A DNA stretch of 51,115 bases from Xanthomonas sp. (GTDB lineage: Bacteria > Pseudomonadota > Gammaproteobacteria > Xanthomonadales > Xanthomonadaceae). The position numbers were made by a program, and so were the translations under genes. The notes under the pieces are model-generated. The model ran no database searches, was not told the origin of the DNA, and saw only the letters and a program-made list of their open reading frames with translations. Positions 1 through 9,644 of the stretch are shown here, piece after piece (position 1 is the first letter of the stretch; every line of letters starts with the position of its first letter). Location of the stretch: assembly GCF_017163755.1 (NCBI RefSeq), contig NZ_JAFIWC010000035.1, positions 1-51,115 of the forward strand, written 5' to 3'.

Positions 1-295
1 CTCGGGACTCGGGACTCGGGACTCGGGACTCGGGACTCGGGACTCGGGACTCGGGACTCGGGACGGCAGGATGCTGCGCCGGTGTAAATCGCTGTCAAGC
101 GATTTGATGAAAAATGTGCCGATTTTTTTGAGAAAAAAGCAGCTTTTTAGACAGCCTCAGCCAAGCCGCTTTTCTGTAGGAGGGGCTTTAGCCCGACGCC
201 TTACCGGTAACGCGTCGGGGCTAAAGCCCCTCCTACAAATAAAGCGTAAAGCTGCGAACTTGCGAAAATCCCGAGTCCCGAGTCCCGAGTCCCGG
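1..295. repeat. Long inverted-heptamer element, copy A
   Basis: The left arm (1-64) has about eight tandem GGGACTC units and may continue beyond the window. The right arm (269-295) has three GAGTCCC units, the reverse complement. The core is relatively AT-rich and holds a long hairpin at 175-237 (a TGTAGGAGGGGCTT stem, an ACCGGT centre, and the complementary stem). The core resembles that at 13525-13729: both start with GGGACGGCAGGATG after the left arm and end with GCGAACTTGCGAAAATCCCG at the right arm. The element ends 3 bp from the stop of the downstream-facing lipoprotein gene. I see no gene in it. The hairpin could end transcription, but that is inference. Confidence 0.85.
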
Positions 296-297
296 CC

Positions 298-816
298 TCA
301 GTACCGTTTCACCCCCGCCACCGTGCAGCGCTCGATCTGCGCGTGCGCGGACGCCGCGTTCTCCTTCTCGCCGCGGGCCAGGCGCGATTGCTCGATCGTG
401 GCCCAGTGCCGGCGGCACAGCGGGCCGGTCTGCGAGCCCAGGTCGATGGCCCGCTTGGCGAAGGCCTCGGCCTGTGCGTCGTCCTTCAACAGCAAGGCCA
501 GCTCGGCGCGCTCCTGCAGCAGCGCCGGGTCTTCCGGCACCAGTTGCAGCGCCTGGTCCAGCGCGGCCACCGCGCCGCCCAGGTCGCCGGCGGCGCGCTT
601 GCGCTTGGCGCTCTCGCGCAGGTCCTCGACCTGCGGATCGCGCAGCGGCTGCACGCTCAGTTCGGTGTCGTCGGCGCCGCCGCTGGCCTCGATCAGCGCC
701 AGCCGCTGTGCCGGCGTGGTGGTGTCCACCGGCGCGGCCGGCGGGGGCGGCGGCGCACTGACGCAGGCGGACAGCAGCAGGCTGAGGACGATGGCGGTGG
801 GGGCGTATCGGGTCAT
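298..816 (-). CDS. TPR-containing lipoprotein
   Basis: This is a predicted outer-envelope lipoprotein of 172 residues. A signal peptide ends in a lipobox (LLSAC, Cys18), followed by a Pro-rich stretch. Residues about 64-125 form a TPR-like helical repeat (GDLGGAVAALDQAL and KDDAQAEAFAKRAI). The ATG at 816 was chosen because it places the lipobox correctly; an in-frame ATG at 825 adds three residues. The gene starts 16 bp after the mrcB stop on the same strand, so it is very likely co-transcribed with PBP1b. By position and type it could be a PBP1b-associated lipoprotein, analogous in role to LpoB, but it shows no recognisable LpoB similarity. The stop lies next to repeat copy A. Confidence 0.75.
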   Translation of the reverse strand: MTRYAPTAIVLSLLLSACVSAPPPPPAAPVDTTTPAQRLALIEASGGADDTELSVQPLRDPQVEDLRESAKRKRAAGDLGGAVAALDQALQLVPEDPALLQERAELALLLKDDAQAEAFAKRAIDLGSQTGPLCRRHWATIEQSRLARGEKENAASAHAQIERCTVAGVKRY

Positions 817-832
817 GGCAGGCATCCGTGGA

Positions 833-3259
833 TCATTGCGCCGGGGGCGTGGAGGCGGCGTCGGCGGGGGCCGCTTCCTTCTTGTCCAGGCCGAACCAGC
901 TGCGCCAGCCGCCGCTCTCGCCGCTGCCCTCCGACTCCTCGGGCAGCGCCGGCGGCGGCGCGCACGGCGCGTAGGCGGGCGCGAAGCCGGCGACGAACGG
1001 GAACTGGCGCGCGCCGGGGCAGCTGGCATCGGTGCTGTTGGTGCCGGCCGGATCCACCCACTGCCAGTCGATGCCCTTGCCCTGCACCCTCAGCGGCGAA
1101 CTCGGCAGGCGCGAGAAGATCCCCGACCACACCCGCATCGCGCCGGTGGCGCCGTACAGGCCGGTCTGCTTGTTCTGGTCGTTGCCGATCCAGACCACCG
1201 CCAGGTGGTCGCCGGTATAGCCGGCGTACCAGCTGTCCAGGCCATCGTTGCTGGTGCCGGTCTTGCCGGCCGGGGACAGCCTGCCCAGGCCGTCGCCCAT
1301 CAGCTGCCGCGCGGTGCCGTTGCTGACCACCTGCTGCAACGCGATCCCGACCAGGTTGGCGGCGATCGAGTCGCCCTGCTGCGCCGGCGCCGGCGATTTG
1401 TCGTAGCGCTTGAGCAGCTTGCCCTGCGGATCGAGCACGCCGCGCACCGCGTGCAGCGGCTGGATCTCGCCGCCGGAAGCCAGGAACTGGTACAGCTGTG
1501 TCATCGCGTAAGGGCTCTGGTCGGTCGCGCCCAGGATCAGCGAGGGATTGACCTCGGCCTCGAGCCCGGCCAGCACCTTGACCAGCTGCGCCACCCGCTC
1601 CGGCCCGACCTGCATGCCGACCCGCACCGTGGCCTGGTTGTAGGAATGCGCCAGCGCATCGACCAGGCGCACCGTGCCGTGGCTGCGGTTGTCCGAATTG
1701 CCAGGGGTCCAGCGCTTGCCGCGGCTGAGCTGCACCGTCACCGGCGAATCGTCGACCCAGCTGGCCAGCGAATAGCGGTCCGGCTGCGCCAGCGCCAGCA
1801 GGTACACGAACGGCTTGAGCAGCGAGCCGACCTGGCGTTGCGCCTCGATCGCGCGGTTGAAGCCGGGTTGCGACACGTCGCGGCTGCCGACCACCGCCAG
1901 CACGTCGCCGTTGTGGGTATCGGTCAGCACCAGTCCGGCCTGCAGCGGCGGTCGCTTCTTGTTGGTTTCCAGCGACTTGATGGTGCGTGTCACCGCGCCC
2001 TCGGCATAGGCCTGCGCCGACGGCGACATGCCGGTCAGCACGCTCAGCCCGGCACCCTGCAGCGCGCTTTCCGGATAGTCGCGCGCCAGCTGGCGGCGCA
2101 CCAGGTCCACGTAGGCCGGGAAGCGGTTGGCGGCGACCAGGCCGGGATTCTTGGATACGCCCAGCGGCGCGGCCAGCGCGGTCCGGTACGCGGCCTCGTC
2201 GATCAGCTCGCTCTGGCGCAGCTTGCCGAGCACGAAGTTGCGCCGGTCCAGCGCACGTTCCGGATAGCGCCGCGGGTCGTAGTACGACGGGCCCTTGACC
2301 AGGCCGATCAGCAGCGCGACCTGCTCGGGCGCCAGCGAATCCAGGTCGCGGCCGAACCAGAACTCCGCGCCGGAGGCCACGCCGTGGATCGCCTGGCCAC
2401 CGCGCTGGCCCAGGTACACCTGGTTGAGATACGCCTCCAGGATGGTGCGCTTGTCGTAGCGCGCCTCCATGATCAATGCGTACAGGATCTCGTTGAACTT
2501 GCGGGTGAGGGTCTGCTCCTTGCCGATGCCGAGCAGGCCGCTGCGCGCCAGCTGCTGGGTCAGCGTGCTGGCGCCCTGCCGGCTCTTGCCGCCGGAACGC
2601 AGCATCACCCAGGCCGCGCGCACCATGCCGCTGAGGTCGATGCCGTGGTGGTAGTTGAAGTCGCGGTCCTCCACCGCCTGCAGGCCGGTGACCAGCAGCT
2701 CGGGCACTTCGTCGACCCGGACCAGCCGCCGCTCTTCCTGCTTCTGGCCGTACAGGGTGGCGATGCGCGCCGGATCCAGCCGCGCCGCGTTCAACGCCTT
2801 GCGCGTCTGCGCGTCGCGCAGCGACGCCACGCGGCCGCCGGACAGGCTCACTTCCACCCGCCTGGGCGCGACCCGCCCGTCGACATCGACGTAGCCGCGG
2901 CTGGCGATCACGAAGCGTCCGCCGTCCTGCTGGTAGGTGCCCGGGCGCATGCCGCCGGTGTCCTCGCGGTAGCTGGCCGCATCCAGTTCGGTCTTGAGCG
3001 TCTGCGCGTCCATCGCAGTGTCCCGCGCCAGCGCCAGCGGCCGCGCGTAGACCCGGGTGGGGATCTGCCAGCGCAGCTCGCCGAAGCGCTGCGTCACCTG
3101 CTTGTTCAGATAGACCGTGTACGGGATCAGGAAGCCCAGGCCCAGCGCAACCGCCGCCAGGCCCCAGGTGAGCAGACGACGACGCCAGGGCGAGACATCG
3201 CCGTCGAGGTCGTCATGGTCCTGATCGTCGGTGTCGTGGTGATCGTAGCGTCGTGGCAC
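833..3259 (-). CDS. mrcB: Penicillin-binding protein 1b (bifunctional peptidoglycan synthase)
   Basis: PBP1b polymerises lipid II into glycan strands and cross-links the stem peptides in the periplasm. The 808-residue product has a short acidic cytoplasmic tail, one membrane segment (about 28-50), a UB2H-like region (about 60-150), a GT51 glycosyltransferase domain with the catalytic EDRDF motif (Glu197) and GASTLTQQLAR, and a transpeptidase domain with SLLK (Ser479), SYN (539-541) and KTG (666-668). All catalytic motifs are present. The start codon is GTG and no ATG lies near it, so the exact N-terminus is less certain. The TPR lipoprotein follows immediately. A glycosyltransferase gene diverges upstream. 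Confidence 0.95.
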   Translation of the reverse strand: MPRRYDHHDTDDQDHDDLDGDVSPWRRRLLTWGLAAVALGLGFLIPYTVYLNKQVTQRFGELRWQIPTRVYARPLALARDTAMDAQTLKTELDAASYREDTGGMRPGTYQQDGGRFVIASRGYVDVDGRVAPRRVEVSLSGGRVASLRDAQTRKALNAARLDPARIATLYGQKQEERRLVRVDEVPELLVTGLQAVEDRDFNYHHGIDLSGMVRAAWVMLRSGGKSRQGASTLTQQLARSGLLGIGKEQTLTRKFNEILYALIMEARYDKRTILEAYLNQVYLGQRGGQAIHGVASGAEFWFGRDLDSLAPEQVALLIGLVKGPSYYDPRRYPERALDRRNFVLGKLRQSELIDEAAYRTALAAPLGVSKNPGLVAANRFPAYVDLVRRQLARDYPESALQGAGLSVLTGMSPSAQAYAEGAVTRTIKSLETNKKRPPLQAGLVLTDTHNGDVLAVVGSRDVSQPGFNRAIEAQRQVGSLLKPFVYLLALAQPDRYSLASWVDDSPVTVQLSRGKRWTPGNSDNRSHGTVRLVDALAHSYNQATVRVGMQVGPERVAQLVKVLAGLEAEVNPSLILGATDQSPYAMTQLYQFLASGGEIQPLHAVRGVLDPQGKLLKRYDKSPAPAQQGDSIAANLVGIALQQVVSNGTARQLMGDGLGRLSPAGKTGTSNDGLDSWYAGYTGDHLAVVWIGNDQNKQTGLYGATGAMRVWSGIFSRLPSSPLRVQGKGIDWQWVDPAGTNSTDASCPGARQFPFVAGFAPAYAPCAPPPALPEESEGSGESGGWRSWFGLDKKEAAPADAASTPPAQ

Positions 3260-3352
3260 GGGGATGCGAGAATGTAAATTCCGGCGAGTCTAGCGCAGCC
3301 CAGCAGGCAGCGCGGCGCGCCGGCCCCCTCGCTTAAGCTGGAGTTGCAACGG

Positions 3353-5449
3353 ATGTCGATGTCCTGGGCCGACGCGCGCTACGCCCTGAACCGCCTGGCC
3401 GGCCTGGTCCGGCGCGGGCTGGCGAGCCTGCGCACGCGCGGCTGGCGCAGCACCTGGCAGCGCCTGCGCGTGCACACCCGGACCCTGCCGCCGCCGCGGC
3501 GCGCGCTGTACCAGGTCGCGCCGGCGCCGTTCGCGCCGTTCGCGGTGCCGTGCAGCCAAGCGCCGCTGGCGAGCATCGTCATCCCGGTCTACAACCACAG
3601 CGCGCATACCCTGGCCTGCCTGCGCGCACTGGCCGCGCATCCGCCCGCCGCCGCGTGCGAGATCCTGGTGATCGACGACGGCAGCAGCGACGAGACGTCC
3701 GAGTGGATGCCGCGGATCGGCGGCCTGCGCTACCACCTGCGTCCGCGCAACGGCGGCTTCATCGCCAGCTGCAACGACGGCGCGGCGCTGGCGCGCGGCC
3801 GGTACCTGGTGTTCCTCAACAACGACACCGTGCCGCAGCCGGGCTGGCTCGACGCGCTGCTGGACACCTTCGCCCAGCTGCCGCAGGCCGGCCTGGTCGC
3901 CGCGCAGCTGCTGTACCCGGACGGGCGCCTGCAGGAAGCCGGCGGCGTGGTCTTCGCCGACGGCGGCGCATGGAGCTACGGCCGCTTCGAATCGCCCGAC
4001 GACCCGCGCTATGCCTATCTGCGCGACATCGACTACGGCTCCGGCGCGGCGCTGGCGATCGCGCGCGAGCGCTTCCTGGCGCTGGGCGGTTTCGATACCC
4101 GTTACGCACCGGCGTACTACGAGGACACCGACCTGGCCTTCGCCGTGCGCGCCGGCGGCCTGCGCACGCTGGTGCAACCGTCGAGCCAGGTGGTGCACGA
4201 CGAAGGCACCAGCAACGGCACCGATACCGGCAGCGGGATCAAGGCCTACCAGGTGCGCAACCGCGGCGTGTTCGCGCAAAAGTGGGCCCAGGTGCTGCCG
4301 CGGCAGCTCGTTCCCGGCACCGTGCCGGATCCGGCGCGGCTGCATCGGCACCAGCGCCAGGTGCTGATCATCGACGAAGCGCTGCCGCAGCCGGACCGCG
4401 ATTCGGCGTCGCTGCGCCAGCTCAACCTGATCCGCCTGCTGCTGGACGAAGGCGCGCACGTCGTGTTCGTGCCCAGCGGCCGCGAGCACGCCAGCCGCCA
4501 CAGCGAGGCCCTGCAGCGCCTCGGCGTGGAGGTGTGGTACGCGCCATACCTGAAAAGCCTGGCGCAGTGGTTGCGCGAGCACGGCGCGCGCTTCCATGCG
4601 GTGCTGCTGGTGCGTCACCACGTGGCCAGCGAATGCCTGCCGCTGCTTGCCGAGTTCGCCCCGCAGGCGCGGCGCCTGTTCGACACGGTGGACCTGCACT
4701 ACCTGCGCGAGCGCCGCGGCGCCGAGCTGGCCGGCGATGCGCGCCTGCTGCGCGAGGCCGAGCGCACCCGCGCGCGCGAGCATGCGGTGATGGCGCAGGT
4801 CGACGTCACCGTGCTGGTCAGCGCGGCCGAACGCGAACAGCTGCAGCGCGAGGCGCCGCAGATCCGCACCGCGCTGGTCTCCAACCTGCACGAGCTGGCC
4901 GGTCCCGGGCTGCCGTGGGCGCAGCGCCGCGACCTGGTCTTCGTCGGCGGCTTCCGCCATCCGCCCAATGTCGACGCGATGCGCTGGTTCCTGCAGGACG
5001 TGTTCCCGATGCTGAGCCAGCGCCTGCCCGGCATCCGCCTGCACTGCATCGGCGCGCACGCGCCCGAGGACCTGCTGCGGCTCGGCGCGGCGCTGCCGGG
5101 CGTGGAGCTGCACGGGCACGTGCCCGACATCGCGCCGTACATGGACGGCGCGCGCCTGGCCATCGCGCCGTTGCGCTTCGGCGCCGGGGTCAAGGGCAAG
5201 GTGAACCTGAGCATGGCCCACGGGCAGCCGGTGGTGGCCACCTCGTGCGCGGTGGAAGGCATGCATCTGCGCGATGGCCACGACGTGCTGGTCGCCGACG
5301 ACGCGGCCCAGTTCGCCGCCGCCGTAGTACGCGCCTACCAGGACGAAGCGCTGTGGAACACGCTGGCGCACAACGGCCTGCGCAACATCGCCACGCACTT
5401 TTCGCTGGATGCGGCGCGCGCCATGGTGCGCGAGGTATTCCTGAAATGA
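3353..5449 (+). CDS. Two-domain glycosyltransferase (GT2 + GT4-like)
   Basis: The product is 698 residues. Residues about 72-310 form a GT-A family 2 glycosyltransferase: SIVIPVYNHS, the VIDDGSSDET nucleotide-sugar motif, a DxD-like NND (LNNDTVP), and YYEDTDLAF further on. The C-terminal part (about 500-690) has GT-B/GT4-like features (VFVGGFRHPPN, HGHVPDI, FGAGVKGKV). Such fusions usually build cell-surface polysaccharides; donor and acceptor cannot be told from sequence. No membrane segment is obvious, so it is probably cytosolic or membrane-associated. The ATG at 3353 is preceded at 9 bp by GGAG; an in-frame TTG lies 9 bp upstream. It stands alone, divergent from mrcB and convergent with the next gene. 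Confidence 0.88.
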   Translation: MSMSWADARYALNRLAGLVRRGLASLRTRGWRSTWQRLRVHTRTLPPPRRALYQVAPAPFAPFAVPCSQAPLASIVIPVYNHSAHTLACLRALAAHPPAAACEILVIDDGSSDETSEWMPRIGGLRYHLRPRNGGFIASCNDGAALARGRYLVFLNNDTVPQPGWLDALLDTFAQLPQAGLVAAQLLYPDGRLQEAGGVVFADGGAWSYGRFESPDDPRYAYLRDIDYGSGAALAIARERFLALGGFDTRYAPAYYEDTDLAFAVRAGGLRTLVQPSSQVVHDEGTSNGTDTGSGIKAYQVRNRGVFAQKWAQVLPRQLVPGTVPDPARLHRHQRQVLIIDEALPQPDRDSASLRQLNLIRLLLDEGAHVVFVPSGREHASRHSEALQRLGVEVWYAPYLKSLAQWLREHGARFHAVLLVRHHVASECLPLLAEFAPQARRLFDTVDLHYLRERRGAELAGDARLLREAERTRAREHAVMAQVDVTVLVSAAEREQLQREAPQIRTALVSNLHELAGPGLPWAQRRDLVFVGGFRHPPNVDAMRWFLQDVFPMLSQRLPGIRLHCIGAHAPEDLLRLGAALPGVELHGHVPDIAPYMDGARLAIAPLRFGAGVKGKVNLSMAHGQPVVATSCAVEGMHLRDGHDVLVADDAAQFAAAVVRAYQDEALWNTLAHNGLRNIATHFSLDAARAMVREVFLK

Positions 5450-5566
5450 TCGGCGGGCGATCTACTGCGTAAGCGGAAGGCACCGGCCGCCGCTAGGGCA
5501 GCTCGTTGCGACCGATTCGCCAGACCGGCCTGAGCGCCACCCGGCCCTTGGGCATGGCCCGACCGC

Positions 5567-5607
5567 TTCCCGCTTCTCGTTTTCCGATTCCCGTTTCACC
5601 ATTCCCA
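5567..5607. repeat. Solitary diverged arm of the inverted-heptamer family
   Basis: This tract of TTCCCG/ATTCCCG-like units lies in the 182-bp gap between two convergent genes. Its 25-bp segment 5582-5606 matches 26344-26368 (between queE and queC) with one mismatch, so the two are copies. I see no partner arm in inverted orientation nearby. The rest of the gap shows nothing else. Confidence 0.6.
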
Positions 5608-5631
5608 CCTTCGCGACCCGCCCAGCCCGGC

Positions 5632-7161
5632 TCAGCGCTCCGGCGGCAGGCTGCGCAGGCGCTCGGCGAACGCGGCCAGTTCCGGCGTGGCCGGGTCGAT
5701 CGCGCGCGCGCGGCGCAGCGCCTGGCGGGCGAAGCCGGCATCGCCGGCGCTGAGCCGCTCGTCGCCGACCGCCACCCAGCGCTGCGCCAGCCGGCGCCGT
5801 GCGGTCGCCACGCCGTCCGCGCCCGGCGCCAGCGCACGCCACGCGTCGTAGCAGGCGCCCGCGGCCAGCACCCGGTTGCCGCGCAACTCGTCCTCGAAAC
5901 AATCGCCCAGCGCGGCCAGCACGCGCCGTTCGGCAGCGCGCACGCGCGCATCGCGCGGCGCCAGCGCCTGCGCGGCGAGCAGCTGGTCGTAGGCGCTGGC
6001 ACCGGGCGGCGTCAGCCACTGCCCGCGCGCCTCGGCCTGCGCGATCGCGTCCAGCAGCCGGCGCAGGCGCCGTCCGCGCTCGGCCGGCGACATCGGCGAC
6101 TGCAGCGACGCCTGCGCCTGGCGCGCGCGCGCCAGCGCCTGTTCGGCATCGGCCAGGGTGCGCGGCTCGGCGCCCAGCGCGCGCGCCCTGTGCAGCGCGC
6201 GTTCGGCGTCGGCGAAACCGAAGTCGGCGGCGTAGCGCGCAGCCTGCATCGCGTAGGCAGCCGCCGTGCGCGCCTGGCCGGACTGCGCGGCGGCATCGCC
6301 CGGCACCGCCGCCAGCACCTGCGCGAAACCGCGCGCGGCCGCGTCCAGGCGTTGCCGGCGCAAGGCCTGTTCGGCGCGCTGCTGCACTGCTTCCAGGGCG
6401 CGGTTCAAATCCGCCTGCGCCGCAGGCAGTTCGACATGGCCGGGATCGTAGCCGCGGACGCTGGCGACCAGCGTCGCCGCGCTCGCGATCTCGCCTTGCG
6501 CCAGCGCCGCGCGCGCGCGCTGCAGCACTTCCGACAGGGCGTCCTCGCGGCCCTCCAGCGCCTCGGTGCGCTCCGGCGCGAAACCCAGCACCTGCCGGTA
6601 CAGCGGCAGCGCGGCATCGTCCGCGCCGTCCAGGCGGCCTTCGCGGCGGGCCTGCGCCGCGTCGCGCAGCAACTGGTCGATGCCGGCATGGGCGGCCTGG
6701 CGCCGGCGCAACTCGTTCTCCAGCGCTTCGGCATCGGCGCGCGGCACCTGCAGTTCGCGCGCCAACGCCAGCGCCGCGCGTGCCTGCGGGTAGCGTCCGG
6801 CGGCCAGCGCCGCGCGCGCCTGGCCGAGCGCGGCGCGGCCGGTCGCGGCCAGGCCGCTGCGCGCCTGGCTGCGGTCGCTGTCCAGCGCCAGCGCCGCCTC
6901 GAAGCGTTGCCGGGCGCCGCTGCCGTCGGCGGCGCTGAGCCGTCCGCTGCGCAGCGCCGCGTAGCCCTGGTCGAGCAACTGCTGGATGCGCGTGTCCGGC
7001 CACAGCTTGTCGGCCAGCGGCTGGCGGAACACCACCAGGGTCATCGCCGCCGCCAGCAGCAGCGCCAGCACCCGGCGCCAGACACGCCGGTCGCGCCACA
7101 GCGGTACGCGCCGTGGCGCGCGCCGGGGTCTGTCGCGGGTCGGATCGGGCGGCTGGCTCAC
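5632..7161 (-). CDS. TPR-rich single-pass membrane protein
   Basis: The product is 509 residues, very rich in Ala and Arg. A basic N-terminus is followed by one membrane segment (about 30-46), then a long helical region made of TPR-like repeats (for example YAALRSGRLS, ARAALAAGRYPQARAAL, ARRALAQ-type helices). This predicts a membrane-anchored, mostly periplasmic scaffold, but no specific function is recognisable. The start is GTG at 7161. The gene follows relA on the same strand after 83 bp, so co-transcription is possible. Similar TPR proteins with this layout are seen in the family, but I cannot name an orthologue. Confidence 0.72.
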   Translation of the reverse strand: MSQPPDPTRDRPRRAPRRVPLWRDRRVWRRVLALLLAAAMTLVVFRQPLADKLWPDTRIQQLLDQGYAALRSGRLSAADGSGARQRFEAALALDSDRSQARSGLAATGRAALGQARAALAAGRYPQARAALALARELQVPRADAEALENELRRRQAAHAGIDQLLRDAAQARREGRLDGADDAALPLYRQVLGFAPERTEALEGREDALSEVLQRARAALAQGEIASAATLVASVRGYDPGHVELPAAQADLNRALEAVQQRAEQALRRQRLDAAARGFAQVLAAVPGDAAAQSGQARTAAAYAMQAARYAADFGFADAERALHRARALGAEPRTLADAEQALARARQAQASLQSPMSPAERGRRLRRLLDAIAQAEARGQWLTPPGASAYDQLLAAQALAPRDARVRAAERRVLAALGDCFEDELRGNRVLAAGACYDAWRALAPGADGVATARRRLAQRWVAVGDERLSAGDAGFARQALRRARAIDPATPELAAFAERLRSLPPER

Positions 7162-7244
7162 CCGCGCAGCTTAACGTGCGTCCATGGCACGGCGCCGACG
7201 CCGCCACTCCCGGCGCATGCGCAACGCACGCACGCCGCCACGGC

Positions 7245-9404
7245 TCAGCCCAGCCGCCGCGCCTCGTCGACGCCGGGCAGCGCATCGAGCTTGCCGAGCA
7301 GCGTGGACAGCTGGCCGTAGTCGCTGACCTTCAGCCGCAGCCGCAGCTGTGCGCGGCCGCTGTCGCGCACGTTGTCGCTGTTGATCTCCAGCACGTGCGC
7401 ATCCTCCTGCGCGATCAGGTTGCTGATGTCCTTCAGCAGCCAGCGCCGGTCGACCGCGCGCACCAGCACGTCCACTTCGTAGCCGCCGCCGGCTTGGCCC
7501 CACTCCACCGGCAGCACGCGTTGCGGATTGCTCGCGGCCAGGCGCGCGAACGCCGGGCAATCGAGCCGGTGCACGGTGACGCCGCGGGTCCGGGTCAGGT
7601 AGCCGGCGATCGGCTCGCCGGCGACCGGCTGGCAGCAGCGCGCGAGCTGCACCAGCAGGTTGCCGACGCCCTGCACGGTGAACTTGGACTTGGCCAGGCC
7701 GCTGCGCCGTGCCGTCGGCCGCGGCACCGCCGGCGCGGCGGGCTGGGCCAGCGCGCGCTCGGCCTCGTGCAGCGCGCGCCCGACCTGGCTGGGGCCCACG
7801 TCGCCCAGCGCCACCTGGATGTACAGCTCGTCGATGCCGTCGGCATGGAACTTCTTCGCCGCCGGCAGCAGGTCGGCGTGCTGCAGGCCCAGGCGCTTGA
7901 GTTCGCGGTCGAGCAGGTCCTTGCCGGCCTGCACGTTGCGCGCGCGGTCGAGCTTGTGGAACCAGGCCCGCACCTTGTCGCGCGAGCGGCCGCTGGCCAG
8001 GTAGCCGTTGGCCGGCAGCAGCCAGTCGCGGCGCGGCTCGGCCTCCTTGCCGGTGAGGATCTCGACGCGGTCGCCGCTGCGCAGCTTGTGGGTCAGCGGC
8101 ACGATGCGGCCGTTGATCTTGGCCCCGCGGCAACGGTGCCCGACCATGGTGTGGACGTGGTAGGCGAAGTCCAGCGGGGTGGCGCCCTGCGGCAGGTCGA
8201 GCACCTCGCCGCGCGGGGTCAGCGCATAGACCCGGTCCTCGGCCAGCTCCGCATCCAGCGCACCGGCCAGCTCGCCCTGGGCGCCGTCCTGCGAGTGCTC
8301 GAGCAGCTGCCGCATCCAGGTGATCTTGCGGTCGAACGCCTTCTCCGCGCCCTTGCTGCCTTCCTTGTAGCGCCAGTGCGCGGCCACGCCGAGCTCGGCC
8401 TGGGCGTGCATGTCGTGGGTGCGGATCTGCACTTCGATCGTGCGCCCTTCCGGGCCGACCACCGCGGTATGCAGCGAACGGTAGTCGTTGGCCTTGGGCC
8501 GCGCGATGTAGTCGTCGAACTCGCTGGGCACCGGCGCCCACAGCGCGTGCACCACGCCCAGCGCGGCGTAGCAGGCGGCCACGTCGTCGACCATCACCCG
8601 CACCGCGCGCAGGTCGTACAGCTGGTCGAACGCCAGCCGCTTCTTCTGCATCTTGCGCCAGATGCTGTAGATGTGTTTCGGCCGGCCGCTGATCTCCGCG
8701 CGCAGGCCCTGCTCGGCCAGCGCCTTGGACAAGGCCTTCTTCACCGCCTCGAGGTAGCGCTCGCGCGCCACCCGGCTCTCGTCGACCTCGCGCGCGATGC
8801 GCCGGTAGGTGTCCGGTTCCAGGTGGCGGAACGCCAGGTCCTCCAGCTCCCACTTCAGCTGCCAGATGCCCAGGCGGTTGGCCAGCGGCGCGTGGATGTC
8901 GCGGGTCAGCTGCGCCAGGGCGCGGCGCTGCTCCTCGGGCAGCTTGTCGGCCACGCGCATCTTGGCCAGCTGCCGGGCCAGCAGGACCGGCACCACGCGC
9001 AGGTCCTGCACGATCGACAGCAGCAGCCGGCGCAGGCCCTCGCTGTTGCGCCCGGCCTCGCGCCCGGCGTGCAGCGCCCAGACCTGATCGGCCGCGTCCT
9101 GGCCGTCGAGCAGGCCGCTCACCGCCTGCGCGCGCGCCGCCGGCGCGATCGGCAGCTGCGCCAGCTGCGCGCGCAGGCCCGGCAGGTCGAACAGCAGCGC
9201 GGCGACCAGCGCGGCCTCGTCGGCCGACAGCAGCGCCAGCGCGTCCAGGGTGTCGGCCAGCACCGGCCACGGCTCGCGGCTGTGGCGGTCGGTCTGCGGC
9301 GCCTGCCAGGCCTGCAGCAGCGCTTCGCGCAGCGCAGGCGGCAGCATCGCCGCAGACGGACGCTGCAGCAGCGTCTCCAGGGCGGTGAGCGGGGAGTGGT
9401 CCAA
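7245..9404 (-). CDS. relA: (p)ppGpp synthetase RelA
   Basis: RelA makes the stringent-response alarmones pppGpp and ppGpp from GTP or GDP and ATP at stalled ribosomes. The 719-residue protein has a degenerate N-terminal HD region lacking the metal-binding HD motif, a synthetase domain (about 235-375) with an EFDD motif (295-298), a TGS domain (about 391-452) and a C-terminal ACT domain (about 645-719). EFDD is the acidic EXDD form typical of monofunctional RelA, unlike RXKD in bifunctional SpoT/Rel. The first available start is TTG at 9404, just after an in-frame TAA; ATG at 9347 is an alternative. It is divergent from pqqA. Confidence 0.95.
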   Translation of the reverse strand: MDHSPLTALETLLQRPSAAMLPPALREALLQAWQAPQTDRHSREPWPVLADTLDALALLSADEAALVAALLFDLPGLRAQLAQLPIAPAARAQAVSGLLDGQDAADQVWALHAGREAGRNSEGLRRLLLSIVQDLRVVPVLLARQLAKMRVADKLPEEQRRALAQLTRDIHAPLANRLGIWQLKWELEDLAFRHLEPDTYRRIAREVDESRVARERYLEAVKKALSKALAEQGLRAEISGRPKHIYSIWRKMQKKRLAFDQLYDLRAVRVMVDDVAACYAALGVVHALWAPVPSEFDDYIARPKANDYRSLHTAVVGPEGRTIEVQIRTHDMHAQAELGVAAHWRYKEGSKGAEKAFDRKITWMRQLLEHSQDGAQGELAGALDAELAEDRVYALTPRGEVLDLPQGATPLDFAYHVHTMVGHRCRGAKINGRIVPLTHKLRSGDRVEILTGKEAEPRRDWLLPANGYLASGRSRDKVRAWFHKLDRARNVQAGKDLLDRELKRLGLQHADLLPAAKKFHADGIDELYIQVALGDVGPSQVGRALHEAERALAQPAAPAVPRPTARRSGLAKSKFTVQGVGNLLVQLARCCQPVAGEPIAGYLTRTRGVTVHRLDCPAFARLAASNPQRVLPVEWGQAGGGYEVDVLVRAVDRRWLLKDISNLIAQEDAHVLEINSDNVRDSGRAQLRLRLKVSDYGQLSTLLGKLDALPGVDEARRLG

Positions 9405-9644
9405 GGCTTAAGACATCTGCGAAATCGATGCGCCTACACTAACGCGCTTGCGCGCCCGCCCACAATTGCGGCGGCCGCCGCACGCACCCGGGGCTCAGTG
9501 TGACCGCCTTCCACGTTGTGGCCGCTTCACCCAAATTTCACAACCTGGGCCAGGCACGCGCCTATTCTCGAGACGACGCTTGCCTCGCCGCAGTCGACGA
9601 ACGCAGGTGTCGTCCCGTTGGCCACTCAATCAAGAGGTAGTGCG
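9405..9644. promoter_or_regulatory. Divergent relA / pqqA intergenic region
   Basis: This 240-bp gap separates the divergent relA and pqqA starts and must hold both promoters. An AAATTTCACA segment (9533-9542) and TATTCT (9563-9568) are AT-rich for this genome, but their spacing (20 bp) is poor for a standard sigma-70 promoter. An AGAGG ribosome-binding site lies at 9633-9637, 7 bp before the pqqA ATG. I see no clear operator. Confidence 0.3.

Noticed and set aside
1-295. CRISPR-like tandem repeat
   Set aside because: Units are 7 bp and directly joined, without spacers of constant length or cas genes.
71-3277. Very long plus-strand open frame across mrcB
   Set aside because: It is a high-GC shadow of the mrcB gene; the minus-strand protein has all PBP1b motifs.
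9405-9644. Riboswitch or small RNA upstream of pqqA
   Set aside because: No recognisable aptamer or convincing conserved structure could be seen.
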